Below are positions 54,464 through 63,902 of a DNA stretch of 64,000 nt, one piece after another. Under the pieces are notes generated by a model that had not been told where the DNA came from, did not search any database, and saw only the letters and a list, made by a program, of their open reading frames with translations. Origin of the DNA: Fischerella sp. CENA71 (GTDB taxonomy: Bacteria; Cyanobacteriota; Cyanobacteriia; Cyanobacteriales; Nostocaceae); contig JANBVI010000088.1 in the NCBI GenBank assembly GCA_024239075.1, positions 228,085 through 292,084 on the forward strand, in the 5' to 3' direction. The position numbers were made by a program, and so were the translations under genes. The first letter of the stretch is position 1; each line of letters begins with the position of its first letter.

Positions 54464-54655
54464 TGATAACGCCAGAAAAAGGTATGAAATTAACCAAGTT
54501 TCTGAATTAATCTGGTTGTCTAAAAAATTTGTGCGATCGCAAGCAACATTGTTTGTACTGTTGATGTTGTGTGAGCGTAATTTCCATGTTTCTAAATTAG
54601 GCATGAAATGTATAATTATCTAGTTATTCGTGTATTTACTGGTTAAAACTATTAA

Positions 54656-55024
54656 ATGCTTACTCTTACACCAGAGGAAATTAGTCAGTTTCGCAGCCAG
54701 TTGGCAGATAGCCCAGAGGCTTTAGCCGCTTTGGATGCAATAGAAGAGTGTGAAGGCTATTTAGATGATGCAATTCCACTGCTAGTTATGCGGGAAACTG
54801 CACAGGAAGCAGATAGAGGATTAAACGATTGGTTAGAAAAAATCCGCCAATTTGTTTGTCAAGAGGAAGTTAGAGAAGCTTTGGAATCTGGATTCATCGC
54901 TCCAATTATAGAACCATTGGCTGCAAGTGCAGGTATTCCTTTAGGTACTGCGACTGCACTTAGTATATTGGTGTTTAAATTGGGTGCGAAAAAGTTTTGT
55001 AAAGTACCGGAATCTGATGCTTAA
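54656..55024 (+). CDS. Small helical cargo protein with hydrophobic C-terminus
   Basis: The 122-aa protein begins MLTLTPEEISQFRSQLADS. The first 85 residues are acidic and helical; residues about 92-115 are hydrophobic (ASAGIPLGTATALSILVFKL), which could insert in a membrane. The gene is convergent with the CHAT-TPR gene and overlaps it by four bases. No family is recognised. Being paired with a CHAT protease-like gene, it could be a substrate or partner; this is speculation from position. Confidence 0.65.
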   Translation: MLTLTPEEISQFRSQLADSPEALAALDAIEECEGYLDDAIPLLVMRETAQEADRGLNDWLEKIRQFVCQEEVREALESGFIAPIIEPLAASAGIPLGTATALSILVFKLGAKKFCKVPESDA

Positions 55025-58000
55025 AGCCCAGAAGCTATAAATCCAGCCCAGTAGTAAGGATTTGCAAAAGGTAAAGGTTGACGTTGCTTGATTAGTTTCA
55101 AAGATTCTTGAAATCTAATGCGTTTTCCTACTCTTAATTGAGCCAGGACGGTTTCAATTTGGGGTTTGTGTTCTTCTAAAAATTGGTCTAATCCTTCAAT
55201 AGTCAGATTTCGCAGCCAGTTTTGAGCTTGCTTCAGGGCTATGGCAATATCTCCTGCTTCTAGGTTATCAAGTTTGACTAAGTTTTCGTAGAATTTAATC
55301 ATTAAAAAGCTGGTAGAAAGGTCATCTACTTTCCAGAGGGAACTAACAACACTGGGACTACCTGCTAACAGAAAACCACTAGGTAAACCAATGTACTCGT
55401 CACTGGTATTTTGAAAATCAATCAATCCAGTTTCACAGGCGGAAAGGGTAACGAGTCGACATTTTTCTAATTTGAAACTGAAGATTTTATCTAAAGTCAA
55501 ACATTTTTCTAAATCGTGAGTTTTCCCTGCTCGTAAATTCAGGTAACGTTCGGAGTCTGTTTTTCTGGGTGTGTCTGCGATAGGTGCATCTGCCAAAATT
55601 AAGGCTGATTTACCGGGGTTGGTTAAATTAAAATACCCATGACAGCTAAAGTGGGCGCAGTGGTAAGTATTTACGTCAGAATTATTAATTGCTGTGAGTG
55701 TTGCTGCTGTTTTTTTCAGGACTTTGGCAGGATTAAAATAGCTTTGAATAATTTGTACTTCTAAATCTGTATAGTTTAAATCGCCTGTGGGGTTTTGAAT
55801 TGCAAACAGGGATTGAAAATCAGGGCGATCACGCTTTTGTACTTGTTGCAGTAATTGACAACTGGGTGCATAACTAACACCACCAGCAAATAAATCCATA
55901 AGACAAGGTGAAATTTCATAATTTTGACTTAGGGACTTCCAAATAAAAAAATAATCAATTAATGTGGTGAGCAGGGGGAGAAGAAATCTGATAGTTATAT
56001 TCGATCTAAGAATTGAGTAAATTATTTCTTGGAAGTCCATTACTGGAAGTGCATGAAGGGGAAATAAGTGTAGGAACTGATGGGGAATGAGGATAAGTTT
56101 ATCACAGCAATTTGGTATCTGGGTTAGTATTTCATCAATATGCAGAATCGAAGCTAATTCTTTGAGTTCTTCTTCTAACCTATTCTGCCACTGGTCTTTT
56201 TGATTGTAGTAGTTTCGTAAATATTGATTTATCCAATTTCTCAAATCATCTTGGTCTTTTGGTTGGGATTGCCAAATTGTTACCTCTGCTTTATGTGTGA
56301 CAATAAATGCTATAAGTTTCTCATCGAGAATATACCACTCGATAATGGCTGTATGCTCATCCAAAGCAGTATGGACTGAATCAAATTTGAAACCATAACC
56401 AACTCTTAAGTAGCGGTTTTGCAATTCATTACGTTGCTGTCGTAACTGTTGTAGATGTTGTGCTAAGACTTTTGGATTTTCAGCTTTGCCATTTTGGATT
56501 TGATATTGTCCTGTAGCTATTTCATCCCTGTATTTTTCTAGTTTAGTGGCATCTTCTGGGGAAAAGATAGTTTTAGAGTCACGTTCAAGAATCTGTTCAA
56601 CTAAATTGCGAGTTTTGCTACGTTCAACATATTCAATTGCTTCTGTTATCTTACCTAGTTCTACCTTACCTAGTTCTAGGCAAACTTCTACCATGCAGCT
56701 ATAAACTTGGTTAAAGCGTTCCGCTTGCTTGCGTTTGCTTTCTTCCCCAGACACTATTTCTGAACGCAAAGTTTCTACTGTATCAATGGCAGATTTAAAG
56801 CCATCGTAAGCTGAGGCAAGCTCGTTTTTCTTTTGGTAAGCAAATCCCAATAACAACCAACATTCTGCATGATTTTGAGGAAAACCGTCAAAAGTAAAAA
56901 CTTTCAGAGCTTCTTTGCAACAATTGATGGCCTGATCTAAATTCTCAGCCTGCTTCTCTGTGATTGTTTCAAGGTATGTAGCAGCGAGATTATTTTGCGT
57001 GAGCGCCCATTCATAGCGAAAATTTTCAAAAGTAAAAACTTTCAGAGCTTCTTTCCAACAATCGATCGCCTGCTTTAAATTCTCAGATCGATCTCCTAAT
57101 ATTATGCCACTGTAAGCAGTAGCGAGATTATTTTGCGTACCTGCCCATTGTTGGGGATAATCGTCAAAAGTAAAAACTTTTAGAGCTTCTTGATGACACT
57201 TAATCGCCTGCTCCTCTAGCCTTCTTTCTCTGTAAGCACTACCTAAATTATTTTGAGTGACTGCCCAATCTTGGCGATCATCGTCAAAAGTATAAACTTT
57301 CAGAGCATCGTTGAAACAATTGATCGCTTTCTCTAAATTCTGTGTCGGTTTTCCTAGTATTCTTTTAGTGTAAGCATTACCTAAATGATTTTGCGTAAAT
57401 GCCCACTTTCTAGGAAAATCTTCAAGGGTATAAACATTAAGAGCTTCTCTGCAACAAGCGATCGCTTGCTCTAAATTCTGTGCCTGATCCCCTATTATTC
57501 TCTTACTGTAAGCATTAGCGAGTTCATTTTGTGTATCTGCCCATTGTTGGCGATAAGCTTCAAAAGTAAAAACTTTCAGAGCTTCTTTGTAATAATCAAT
57601 CGCCAGTTCTAGATTCTGCGCTTGTTCCCCTAGTCTTTTTTCCCTGTAAGCATTACCTAACTTATATTGCATATCTGCCCATGCATAGGGAGAAGCTTCA
57701 TAAGTAAAAACTTTCAAAGCTTTTTGATAACAAGTAATCGCCTCCTCTTCTAGTTTTTTTTCCTTATAAACATTACCTAAATTATTTTGCGTAATTGCCC
57801 ATAGTTTTGGATCAACATCAAAAGTAACAACTTTTAGAACTTCTTGGCAACAATTCATGGCCAGTTCTAAATTCTGCGCCCGCTTCCCTAATTTCCTATC
57901 TAGGTAGAAAGCAGAGAGAATATTTTGCGTAACAGCCCATTGTTGGGGATCAGTGTCAGAAGTATAAACTTTTAGAGCTTCTTGAAAACAATTGATGACC

Positions 58001-58575
58001 TGTTCTATATTCTCAGAGTGCTTTCCTAATCTTCTCTCAACGTAAGCATAAGCGAGATTATTTTGGGTCATTGCCCACTCTTTGGGAGAAGCTTGCTGAG
58101 TGAAGACTGTCAACACTATTTCATAACCAGTGATGGCAATTTCCATATTACTGGCTTTGTCACCCAAGGAAAACTCACTTATACGATTACTGAAATTGAA
58201 AATAACTTTTGCTGTTTTTTGTGCAGTGTATGTTTCCACTTCCGCCAAAGCTGCACTAGCCCAACACCGCAAAACCTCTGCGAGGGTAAGATTTAGTTTT
58301 TCGGTATTTGCATCCAGCAAGCTGTCAATAGCCTCCTCGTATCTACCATGTACTGTTGCTCGCTGTGCTTTGACTAAAAATAGTAAATCTGCTGTTGCTC
58401 GCAGTACTTTGAGTAAAAATTGTAAATAAACTTTTGACTCTTCTCCTAATCCTTTTTGTTGTAATAGAGTGTAATATTTTTCTTCATTCTCCACCAGAGG
58501 AAATGGTGGTAACACTTCAACCAGCACTCTCTTTGAGGCATTCCAGAGCCATTTTCCAATTTTCCGCATAGTCAA
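55021..58575 (-). CDS. CHAT-domain, TPR-repeat protein (caspase-like)
   Basis: The 1184-aa protein has a long array of TPR units (residues about 150-640), each near WAxTQNNLGxAY then EALKVFTF. A coiled-coil region follows (EKYRDEIATGQYQIQNGK). The C-terminal CHAT domain (about 850-1184) has the catalytic pair His979 (HFSCHGYFN) and Cys1047 (LSACETGL). CHAT proteases act in eukaryote-like death pathways and in several bacterial defence systems, with the TPR array sensing a trigger. Its start overlaps the stop of a short upstream frame. It is cargo of the Tn7-like element. Confidence 0.92.
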   Translation of the reverse strand: MTMRKIGKWLWNASKRVLVEVLPPFPLVENEEKYYTLLQQKGLGEESKVYLQFLLKVLRATADLLFLVKAQRATVHGRYEEAIDSLLDANTEKLNLTLAEVLRCWASAALAEVETYTAQKTAKVIFNFSNRISEFSLGDKASNMEIAITGYEIVLTVFTQQASPKEWAMTQNNLAYAYVERRLGKHSENIEQVINCFQEALKVYTSDTDPQQWAVTQNILSAFYLDRKLGKRAQNLELAMNCCQEVLKVVTFDVDPKLWAITQNNLGNVYKEKKLEEEAITCYQKALKVFTYEASPYAWADMQYKLGNAYREKRLGEQAQNLELAIDYYKEALKVFTFEAYRQQWADTQNELANAYSKRIIGDQAQNLEQAIACCREALNVYTLEDFPRKWAFTQNHLGNAYTKRILGKPTQNLEKAINCFNDALKVYTFDDDRQDWAVTQNNLGSAYRERRLEEQAIKCHQEALKVFTFDDYPQQWAGTQNNLATAYSGIILGDRSENLKQAIDCWKEALKVFTFENFRYEWALTQNNLAATYLETITEKQAENLDQAINCCKEALKVFTFDGFPQNHAECWLLLGFAYQKKNELASAYDGFKSAIDTVETLRSEIVSGEESKRKQAERFNQVYSCMVEVCLELGKVELGKITEAIEYVERSKTRNLVEQILERDSKTIFSPEDATKLEKYRDEIATGQYQIQNGKAENPKVLAQHLQQLRQQRNELQNRYLRVGYGFKFDSVHTALDEHTAIIEWYILDEKLIAFIVTHKAEVTIWQSQPKDQDDLRNWINQYLRNYYNQKDQWQNRLEEELKELASILHIDEILTQIPNCCDKLILIPHQFLHLFPLHALPVMDFQEIIYSILRSNITIRFLLPLLTTLIDYFFIWKSLSQNYEISPCLMDLFAGGVSYAPSCQLLQQVQKRDRPDFQSLFAIQNPTGDLNYTDLEVQIIQSYFNPAKVLKKTAATLTAINNSDVNTYHCAHFSCHGYFNLTNPGKSALILADAPIADTPRKTDSERYLNLRAGKTHDLEKCLTLDKIFSFKLEKCRLVTLSACETGLIDFQNTSDEYIGLPSGFLLAGSPSVVSSLWKVDDLSTSFLMIKFYENLVKLDNLEAGDIAIALKQAQNWLRNLTIEGLDQFLEEHKPQIETVLAQLRVGKRIRFQESLKLIKQRQPLPFANPYYWAGFIASGL

Positions 58576-58742
58576 TCCTCCAACTGTATTGTCATCTTTG
58601 CCTCCGCTTCTACCATCTGCAAGAAGCCAGCATCAACTAAATTTTGGTTTGCTGCCAAAATTTCTTGGATTTTATCGTGACTACGACAATTGAAAAGGCT
58701 TTGAATGAGTTTGAAATAGTCTGGCTGACGCTGTTCGTTCAT
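58572..58742 (-). CDS. Short protein equal to the usual N-terminus of cyanobacterial CHAT proteins
   Basis: The 56-aa product (MNEQRQPDYFKLIQSLFNCR, EILAANQNLVDAGFLQMVEA) matches the segment at the very N-terminus of many cyanobacterial CHAT-TPR proteins. Here it ends LED-stop, overlapping the CHAT gene start (ATGA), so the domain is separated but translationally coupled. Either the split is natural or a deletion created it. Starts at 58766 or 58751 are also possible. Confidence 0.65.
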   Translation of the reverse strand: MNEQRQPDYFKLIQSLFNCRSHDKIQEILAANQNLVDAGFLQMVEAEAKMTIQLED

Positions 58743-58991
58743 GGGTAAGGTCATGAGACGTAGCACTTAACATCATGGAATGAATTCAACACCAACACGT
58801 TAGATTCCAGAAACGTGTAGAATTTCATCACATGTGATGCGTTCCCAATGATGAGAAGTTGCTCTACATCTACATTTAACAAAAAACTAGCTAATGAAGT
58901 TCTTAAGATTATCCCTTAATTGTTGATGAATGCGATCGCTCGCTAGCAGTTTCAGGTATAAAGAAGATGCGATCGCTATAATTTTTGTTTA

Positions 58992-59092
58992 CTCTACAAG
59001 TGTCCAAAGTGTGGGGCTAGGTTTGAAAACCCTAATCTTTAGGAAGATAGGTGTCGAAGACCATTTGCCGAAATGGCAGCGTATCAAAAGCC
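58992..59092 (+). pseudogene. Relic of a second tniQ (3' end)
   Basis: The + strand reads YKCPKCGARFENPNL, then stop in place of the conserved tryptophan, then EDRCRRPFAEMAAYQKP. This parallels the intact TniQ end AKCPNCEVPFKIPALWED ... CRMPFEEMAKLQKG. Only about 34 codons are left. At 59255-59271 GTGACATAATGGTGTCA resembles a TnsB-type site (12 of 17 positions). The rest of 58767-59314 holds no gene that I can support. Confidence 0.75.
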
Positions 59093-59314
59093 TGTTATTA
59101 ACTTGAGGAGCTTAAATGTTAATTCTTGATTATTGGCAGCGATCGCTGTATACTTAGAGTACAAATGTACTATAAAGCATAAGAAATAGTCTGCTTAAAA
59201 CTCCGGTTATTTTTGCTGCATACTTGCATACTCAATGTCAAGATAATTTTCATCGTGACATAATGGTGTCACTATATAGATAAGGAGTTTGCAGCCAGTG
59301 TTTTATGCCTGATG

Positions 59315-59515
59315 TTACTTTACAGCAGTAAGGTCTTGTTGCTCTAACGCCACATTGAAAATTAGTGTAAAACTCATGCCAGGGATGAGTCGGCGCAAAA
59401 CTTGTAAATGCGCTTCCGCATCGTTGCGGCGACGAAAACGAGCGACAATCTGGTTCTGCATATTAGGTGAAAGTCGGACTATACACCAAGGATTGAGCTT
59501 TTCAAGGTAAGTCAT
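59315..59515 (-). CDS. Small conserved cyanobacterial protein, paralogue of 11644-11880
   Basis: The 66-aa protein (MTYLEKLNPWCIVRLSPNMQ) shares its core with the 78-aa protein at 11644-11880: L-N-x-W, then QxQ(I/V)(I/V)ARFR-RxDA-xH-Q-LR. A hairpin lies 39 bases upstream, as in the paralogue. Role unknown. The gene is in the cargo region and may come with the two upstream genes on the same strand. Confidence 0.75.
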   Translation of the reverse strand: MTYLEKLNPWCIVRLSPNMQNQIVARFRRRNDAEAHLQVLRRLIPGMSFTLIFNVALEQQDLTAVK

Positions 59516-59554
59516 GAAGTTCTCCTGGTAATATCTGTAAATTCCAAGACAAAA

Positions 59555-59580
59555 GCCAGCCTACTGATACACAGGCTGGC
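59555..59580 (-). promoter_or_regulatory. Hairpin between two minus-strand cargo genes
   Basis: GCCAGCCT and AGGCTGGC form an eight-base perfect stem. Read on the minus strand it is followed by TTTTGTC, so it may terminate the upstream HTH gene or act as leader of the 66-aa gene. Confidence 0.65.
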
Positions 59581-59618
59581 AAGAAATATCATTTTGATAT
59601 TGAAATTAGATGCAGTTT

Positions 59619-59921
59619 CTACTCACTTTTATCTGGAAAACACAGTTTCTGCAACAGTTCTTGGGGAATCTCCTCAAAGTGTTCCAGCAGAAAGTTCATC
59701 AGTGCAAGGTGGCGTAAATCGGCTGGCATGGGACGGCGGTAGTTTTTACCTCTCGCAAACCAACGCCGAACAGTGGACAGGGAGCGATCGCAAATCTGCG
59801 CCATTTCTTCATAACTCACCTGCCACTTGCAGTAAAATTGCTTGGGAGTCATACCTAACTGGCAATAACTGTAGAATTGCATCAAATCTTGCTCTCGCTG
59901 TTTGAGAGGATGAGGATTCAT
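59619..59921 (-). CDS. Helix-turn-helix protein (100 aa)
   Basis: The protein from ATG 59921 (MNPHPLKQREQDLMQFYSYC) has a putative HTH at about residues 38-60 (YEEMAQICDRSLSTVRRWF) and ends with an acidic helix. This family occurs in several copies in filamentous cyanobacteria, often on plasmids or in islands. The start is only two bases after the stop of the 183-aa gene, so the two form an operon. Confidence 0.75.
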   Translation of the reverse strand: MNPHPLKQREQDLMQFYSYCQLGMTPKQFYCKWQVSYEEMAQICDRSLSTVRRWFARGKNYRRPMPADLRHLALMNFLLEHFEEIPQELLQKLCFPDKSE

Positions 59922-59923
59922 AA

Positions 59924-60475
59924 CTATGACTCCTCGCTGATTGATTCTAAATCTTCCTCCCAAGCAATATCGGCTGATATCCAAGCAGCACTGGGGCTAT
60001 CTTTGCTCAACCAAATCAGGTAGCACCAACTCCAGCAGCAGCGATCGCTTGCAAAGCTATAAAATCGACCAATGACAATACCCCAGTCAGTATCGCTTTC
60101 ATGAGAAAGCCAACGCAAGCGATCGCCATATAAAAATCTGGGTGTCTTGGCTACATCAGGAAAGTTAGCGGGAAGCTCAATAGATGTGTCTGGGTATTTG
60201 AGGTTAATCAAACCTGGAGCTATATCTTGGTGACTGTGCCGGATGAGATTGAGATAAGCGGCAATTAATTTACCATTGATGCTGTGAGTTAATCCAGAAA
60301 TCAGAATCGCAGCTAGACTTTCTATTTCTTGCGGCTGAAGTTCCACCCAAGTGCTATCAAAGTCAGCATCAGAGTAGTTGTTGAGCTTTGACAATAATTC
60401 TGTGATGCCAAAATCACCTAAAGCTTGTTGATAAGCTCTGTGTTCATCTGTTTTGTAGCTAACAGGCTTTAACAT
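59924..60475 (-). CDS. Conserved cyanobacterial island protein (183 aa)
   Basis: The protein from ATG 60475 (MLKPVSYKTDEHRAYQQALG) has a helical N-terminal half (residues 1-95, including TWVELQPQEIESLAAILISG) and a C-terminal half with RFLYGDRLRWLSHESDTDWG and a W/C-rich strand pair (CCWSWCYLIWLS). AGGAG lies eight bases before the start. No function is known. It pairs with the downstream HTH gene. Confidence 0.75.
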   Translation of the reverse strand: MLKPVSYKTDEHRAYQQALGDFGITELLSKLNNYSDADFDSTWVELQPQEIESLAAILISGLTHSINGKLIAAYLNLIRHSHQDIAPGLINLKYPDTSIELPANFPDVAKTPRFLYGDRLRWLSHESDTDWGIVIGRFYSFASDRCCWSWCYLIWLSKDSPSAAWISADIAWEEDLESISEES

Positions 60476-60503
60476 TGTATATGTCTCCTGTGATATGGGG
60501 GCC

Positions 60504-60545
60504 AAAAGCCAGCATCCGCCCTGAGAAAGTTGATGGCTGGCTTTT
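60504..60545 (-). promoter_or_regulatory. Leader hairpin before the 183-aa gene
   Basis: AAAAGCCAGC and GCTGGCTTTT form the base of a stem with GATG/CATC extension, 29 bases upstream of the start. On the minus strand it is followed by TTTT, so it looks like a terminator or attenuator in the 5' leader. Confidence 0.65.
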
Positions 60546-60647
60546 GACTTATAAGTAATTATACGCTAAAATAAAGTGTTTTTGTGTTGATTAGTGTGTT
60601 TTAATGCGTTTAACATAAAAATAATCAAAATTGCTTATGATAATGAC

Positions 60648-60818
60648 ATGGCAAAAGTAACTGTAACTATTTATATGGAAGAAGAAGATAAAGAGGCCCT
60701 GCAATTGTTAGCTGATGCAGAGGAGCGTTCTTTGTCTCAAATGGCGGTGTTAATTGTGAAACGAGCGATTAAACAAGCTCAGAATGAGGGCAAAATTCCA
60801 CCAAGTCAGGGTAAATAA
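60648..60818 (+). CDS. Ribbon-helix-helix protein (56 aa)
   Basis: The protein from ATG 60648 (MAKVTVTIYMEEEDKEALQL) has the ribbon-helix-helix plan: a TVTIY strand, then helix EEDKEALQLLADAEE and helix LSQMAVLIVKRAIKQA. Such proteins are small DNA-binding repressors (antitoxins, plasmid regulators). No toxin gene is next to it. It lies 299 bases ahead of hsdM and divergent from the 183-aa gene. Confidence 0.8.
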   Translation: MAKVTVTIYMEEEDKEALQLLADAEERSLSQMAVLIVKRAIKQAQNEGKIPPSQGK

Positions 60819-61116
60819 GGTGTAAACGCTTAGTGAGTTTGAGTTGCGATCGCCTAGTGTGTCAAGAAATAATTAACGAATAGATTTGCTGTAGAGACAG
60901 CGTTTATCGCGTCTCTCTCCAATTGTCTGATCTTTGTTGGGACGTTATTTTAGGTTAAAAAATTCCTATATAGGAATTAAACGTGCTAAGTATATTTGTT
61001 TGGGCTATGCGAAAAGATAACAGATTCCCTCGTTGCCAAAACAGTTAATATGTAAACTTATAATTTTTTAGGCGAAGTAGACAGTCATAATTTCGCCTAA
61101 GCATCGCTAACAAACT

Positions 61117-63276
61117 ATGCTCAATATCAATCAACTTGAATCTTCCCTGTGGGAAGCCGCAGACCAACTCCGCGCTAACTCAAAACTCAATGCCAATGAA
61201 TACAGTATGCCCGTACTGGGGCTAATTTTTCTTCGCCATGCGACAAATCGCTTCAATGCTGTACAAGCGGAGATTGAAAAGGGTTTACCCTCGCGGGGTG
61301 GAAAAAAACGTCCGATTACCAAAGATGACTTTAAAGGAAAGTCAGCAATTTTCTTACCAGAAGAGGCTCAGTACGATCGCATCTTGAATTTGGCAGAAAA
61401 CGCAGATATTGGCAAAGCTATCAATGCAGCGATGAAAGCGATTGAGAATGAAGCCAAGATGTTGCAGGGGGTGTTACCAAAGGAGTACACCAGTTTTGAG
61501 CCGGATTTGCTGTATAGTTTGGTGCGAATTTTTGACCGGGAGGAGTTACGGACAGCTACGGGCGATGTGTTTGGGCGAATTTATGAGTATTTTTTAAATA
61601 AGTTTGCCATGAGTGGCGCACAGGAAGGAGGAGAATTTTTTACACCGCCTTCTTTGGTACGCACAATTGTAAATATGATTGAACCTGACCGGGGAAATGT
61701 CTTAGACCCTGCTTGCGGTAGTGCGGGTATGTTTGTGCAGACGGGACATTTTGTGGAAAATCGCGGTGAGGATGCATCTGCAAAAATTACTTTTTATGGA
61801 CAGGAAAAATCCGATACTAACACCCGTTTAGCGCGGATGAATTTGGCGGTTCACGCTTTAGAAGGGATAATTCGCCAGGGTAATACTTTTTACGATCGCT
61901 GGGAAGAGTTGCTGGGTCAATGTGATTTTGTCATGTCTAACCCACCGTTTAATGTCGATGGTGTAAGTCCAGAGAAGGTGAAGACTGACCCCCGGCTGTT
62001 TACTGAGAAAAAGATACCGGGAATTGCGGCGAAAACTAAAGCAGTGAGCAATGCAAATTACCTGTGGATACAGTATTTTTACAGTTACTTAAATGAGCGA
62101 GGTAGAGCCGGGTTTGTAATGGCGAGTTCGGCATCAGATGCAGGACATGGGGAAAAGGAGATTCGGGAAGAGTTAATCGCTACCCAAGCAGTGGATATGA
62201 TTATCTCGATTGGGACGAACTTTTTTTACACAAAATCTCTACCTTGTACATTGTGGTTTTTTGACAAGGGAAAACCAGCAGAACGCCAAGATAAGGTGTT
62301 GATGATTGATGCGCGGAATGTCTACCGGGTAGTGACGCGCAAAATCCGCGATTTTAGTGAAGAACAACTCCAGAATATCACTGCGATCGCTTGGTTGTAT
62401 CGCGGTCAGCAAGAACGTTATTTAGGGTTGGTGCGGGAATATTTAAACAAGACGCATCAAGAAGCGGGGACTATTGAAGATGCGTTGACACAGTTAGAAG
62501 AACCGTTAGCTAAGTTGACACAATTATTGCAGACTTTTAGCGATAGTCTTGGAGCTTCCCTTCCTTTATTAAAAGATTTACCGGAAGTTGAGGGATTAGT
62601 TGCTGAAGATATCGCTAATCAGAATATAGAGACTTTCCGCGCTACTTTGGCTGAGTTGGAAGCGGGGATTCAAGAATTTACGGCGGCGAGAGAAGGTTTA
62701 ATTAGTGAGTTACAAGTGCATCTTGCATGGTTTGCAACTCAAGCTGAGTCACTTTCTACTAACGAAGCGCAAAAAGAATGTGCAGCAAAGTTTGTACATT
62801 TTATTCCCCAATTGAAAACCCTGCAAAAGCACATCAATGAAGTACATAAAGTCGCCAGTCGTGCTGTGGAACTGGCGGAGAAAAAGCTAGAAGCGCGGAA
62901 ACAGGATATTTGGGATGGAAAGGAAGTTAAAAAACAACGTGATGCACTGGATATAGTGCGAGATCAGGCTATTTTTGCTATTAAGTCTACGCTGTATATG
63001 AAAGCACAAGTTACCTGGTTACAATCTCGCTTTCCCGAAGCGGTGTTTGTGGATGTACCAGGGTTGTGTAAGGTGGTAACACGGGATGAAATAACCCAGC
63101 AGGATAGTAGTTTAACACCTGGGCGTTATGTGGGTGTGACGGCTTTGGATGGAGAAGATGAGGAGGATTTTGAGGAGAGAATGCGGGAAATTCATTTAGA
63201 GTTGGCGAGTTTGAATGAGGAAGCCGTGGAGTTAGCAGCGAGTATTGCGGCGAATTTTGAGGAGTTGTTAGGATGA
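61117..63276 (+). CDS. hsdM: Type I restriction-modification DNA methylase subunit
   Basis: The 719-aa N6-adenine methylase works with HsdS (specificity) and HsdR. The N-terminal helical domain (LESSLWEAADQLRANSKL) is followed by GRIYEYFLNKFAMSG, EGGEFFTPPSLVRTIV, SAM loop VLDPACGSAGMF and catalytic NPPF at Asn275. A helical C-terminal extension (residues about 450-719) makes it longer than classical HsdM (about 520 aa). It overlaps hsdS by four bases. Type I systems are frequent cargo in Tn7-like elements of cyanobacteria. Confidence 0.95.
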   Translation: MLNINQLESSLWEAADQLRANSKLNANEYSMPVLGLIFLRHATNRFNAVQAEIEKGLPSRGGKKRPITKDDFKGKSAIFLPEEAQYDRILNLAENADIGKAINAAMKAIENEAKMLQGVLPKEYTSFEPDLLYSLVRIFDREELRTATGDVFGRIYEYFLNKFAMSGAQEGGEFFTPPSLVRTIVNMIEPDRGNVLDPACGSAGMFVQTGHFVENRGEDASAKITFYGQEKSDTNTRLARMNLAVHALEGIIRQGNTFYDRWEELLGQCDFVMSNPPFNVDGVSPEKVKTDPRLFTEKKIPGIAAKTKAVSNANYLWIQYFYSYLNERGRAGFVMASSASDAGHGEKEIREELIATQAVDMIISIGTNFFYTKSLPCTLWFFDKGKPAERQDKVLMIDARNVYRVVTRKIRDFSEEQLQNITAIAWLYRGQQERYLGLVREYLNKTHQEAGTIEDALTQLEEPLAKLTQLLQTFSDSLGASLPLLKDLPEVEGLVAEDIANQNIETFRATLAELEAGIQEFTAAREGLISELQVHLAWFATQAESLSTNEAQKECAAKFVHFIPQLKTLQKHINEVHKVASRAVELAEKKLEARKQDIWDGKEVKKQRDALDIVRDQAIFAIKSTLYMKAQVTWLQSRFPEAVFVDVPGLCKVVTRDEITQQDSSLTPGRYVGVTALDGEDEEDFEERMREIHLELASLNEEAVELAASIAANFEELLG

Positions 63277-63902
63277 GTCGGTCAAAGTCAACTTTAGGTG
63301 AACTAGCTTTTTTTCAACGTGGTTTTGATATTACGATGAAACAATTAGAGGATGGAAATTATCCTGTTATATCTTCCTCTGGAGTTCAGGGCTACCATTC
63401 AGTTGCAAAAGCTAAAGGGCCTGGTGTGATTATTGGTCGTAAAGGTACGCTGGGTTCTGTGCATTATATTGAAAGCGATTTTTGGCCTCACGATACAACT
63501 TTATGGGTCAAAGATTTTAAAGGCAATAATCCTAAGTTTGTTTATTACTTTTTGAAAACATTAGAACTAGAGAGATTTGATTCTGGGGGAGCAAATCCAA
63601 CTCTTAATCGGAATCATATTCATGGTCTGGAGATTATTAAGCCTTCACCAAAAACCCAACAACGCATAGCTGATATTTTATCAACTTACGATCGCCTGAT
63701 CGACAACAACAACCGCCGAATAGCACTGCTAGAAGAATCCATCCACCTGCTTTACAAGGAATGGTTTGTACATCTGCGCTTCCCTGGGTACGAATCAGTG
63801 AAGGTAGTTGATGGTATTCCACAAGGTTGGAACTTGAAAAAGCTTGAAGAACTTGGATTACTTGGTAGAGGTAAATCTAAGAGGGTGTTTGAAAAGTTTT
63901 GA
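63273..63902 (+). pseudogene. hsdS: Type I specificity subunit, truncated by an IS5-family element
   Basis: The frame gives 209 aa, about half of a normal HsdS. The first target-recognition domain is present (LGELAFFQRGFDI, IIGRKGTLGSVHYI, PHDTTLWVKDF, NPTLNRNHIHGLEI), with the central conserved helix (RIADILSTYDRLIDNNNRRI). The second half begins with GIPQGWNLKKLEELG and breaks at GRGKSK, where the natural family sequence normally continues HRPR. The remaining residues RVFEKF come from the inserted element (from about 63881). The rest of hsdS would resume beyond the insertion. A half-size HsdS can sometimes dimerise, so residual function is possible. Confidence 0.9.

Noticed and set aside
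54366-54623. 85-aa frame overlapping the end of tniQ
   Set aside because: It is mostly the +2 reading of tniQ, with no protein-like composition beyond it.
55021-58575. Regular 120-150 base periodicity resembling a repeat array or CRISPR
   Set aside because: It is explained by TPR units in the coding frame; unit lengths vary and no constant repeats with unique spacers exist.
60819-61116. Possible Cas12k or tracrRNA region before hsdM
   Set aside because: The 298 bases contain only a weak GTAGAGACAGCG ... TCGCGTCTCTC hairpin and no sequence resembling CRISPR repeats.
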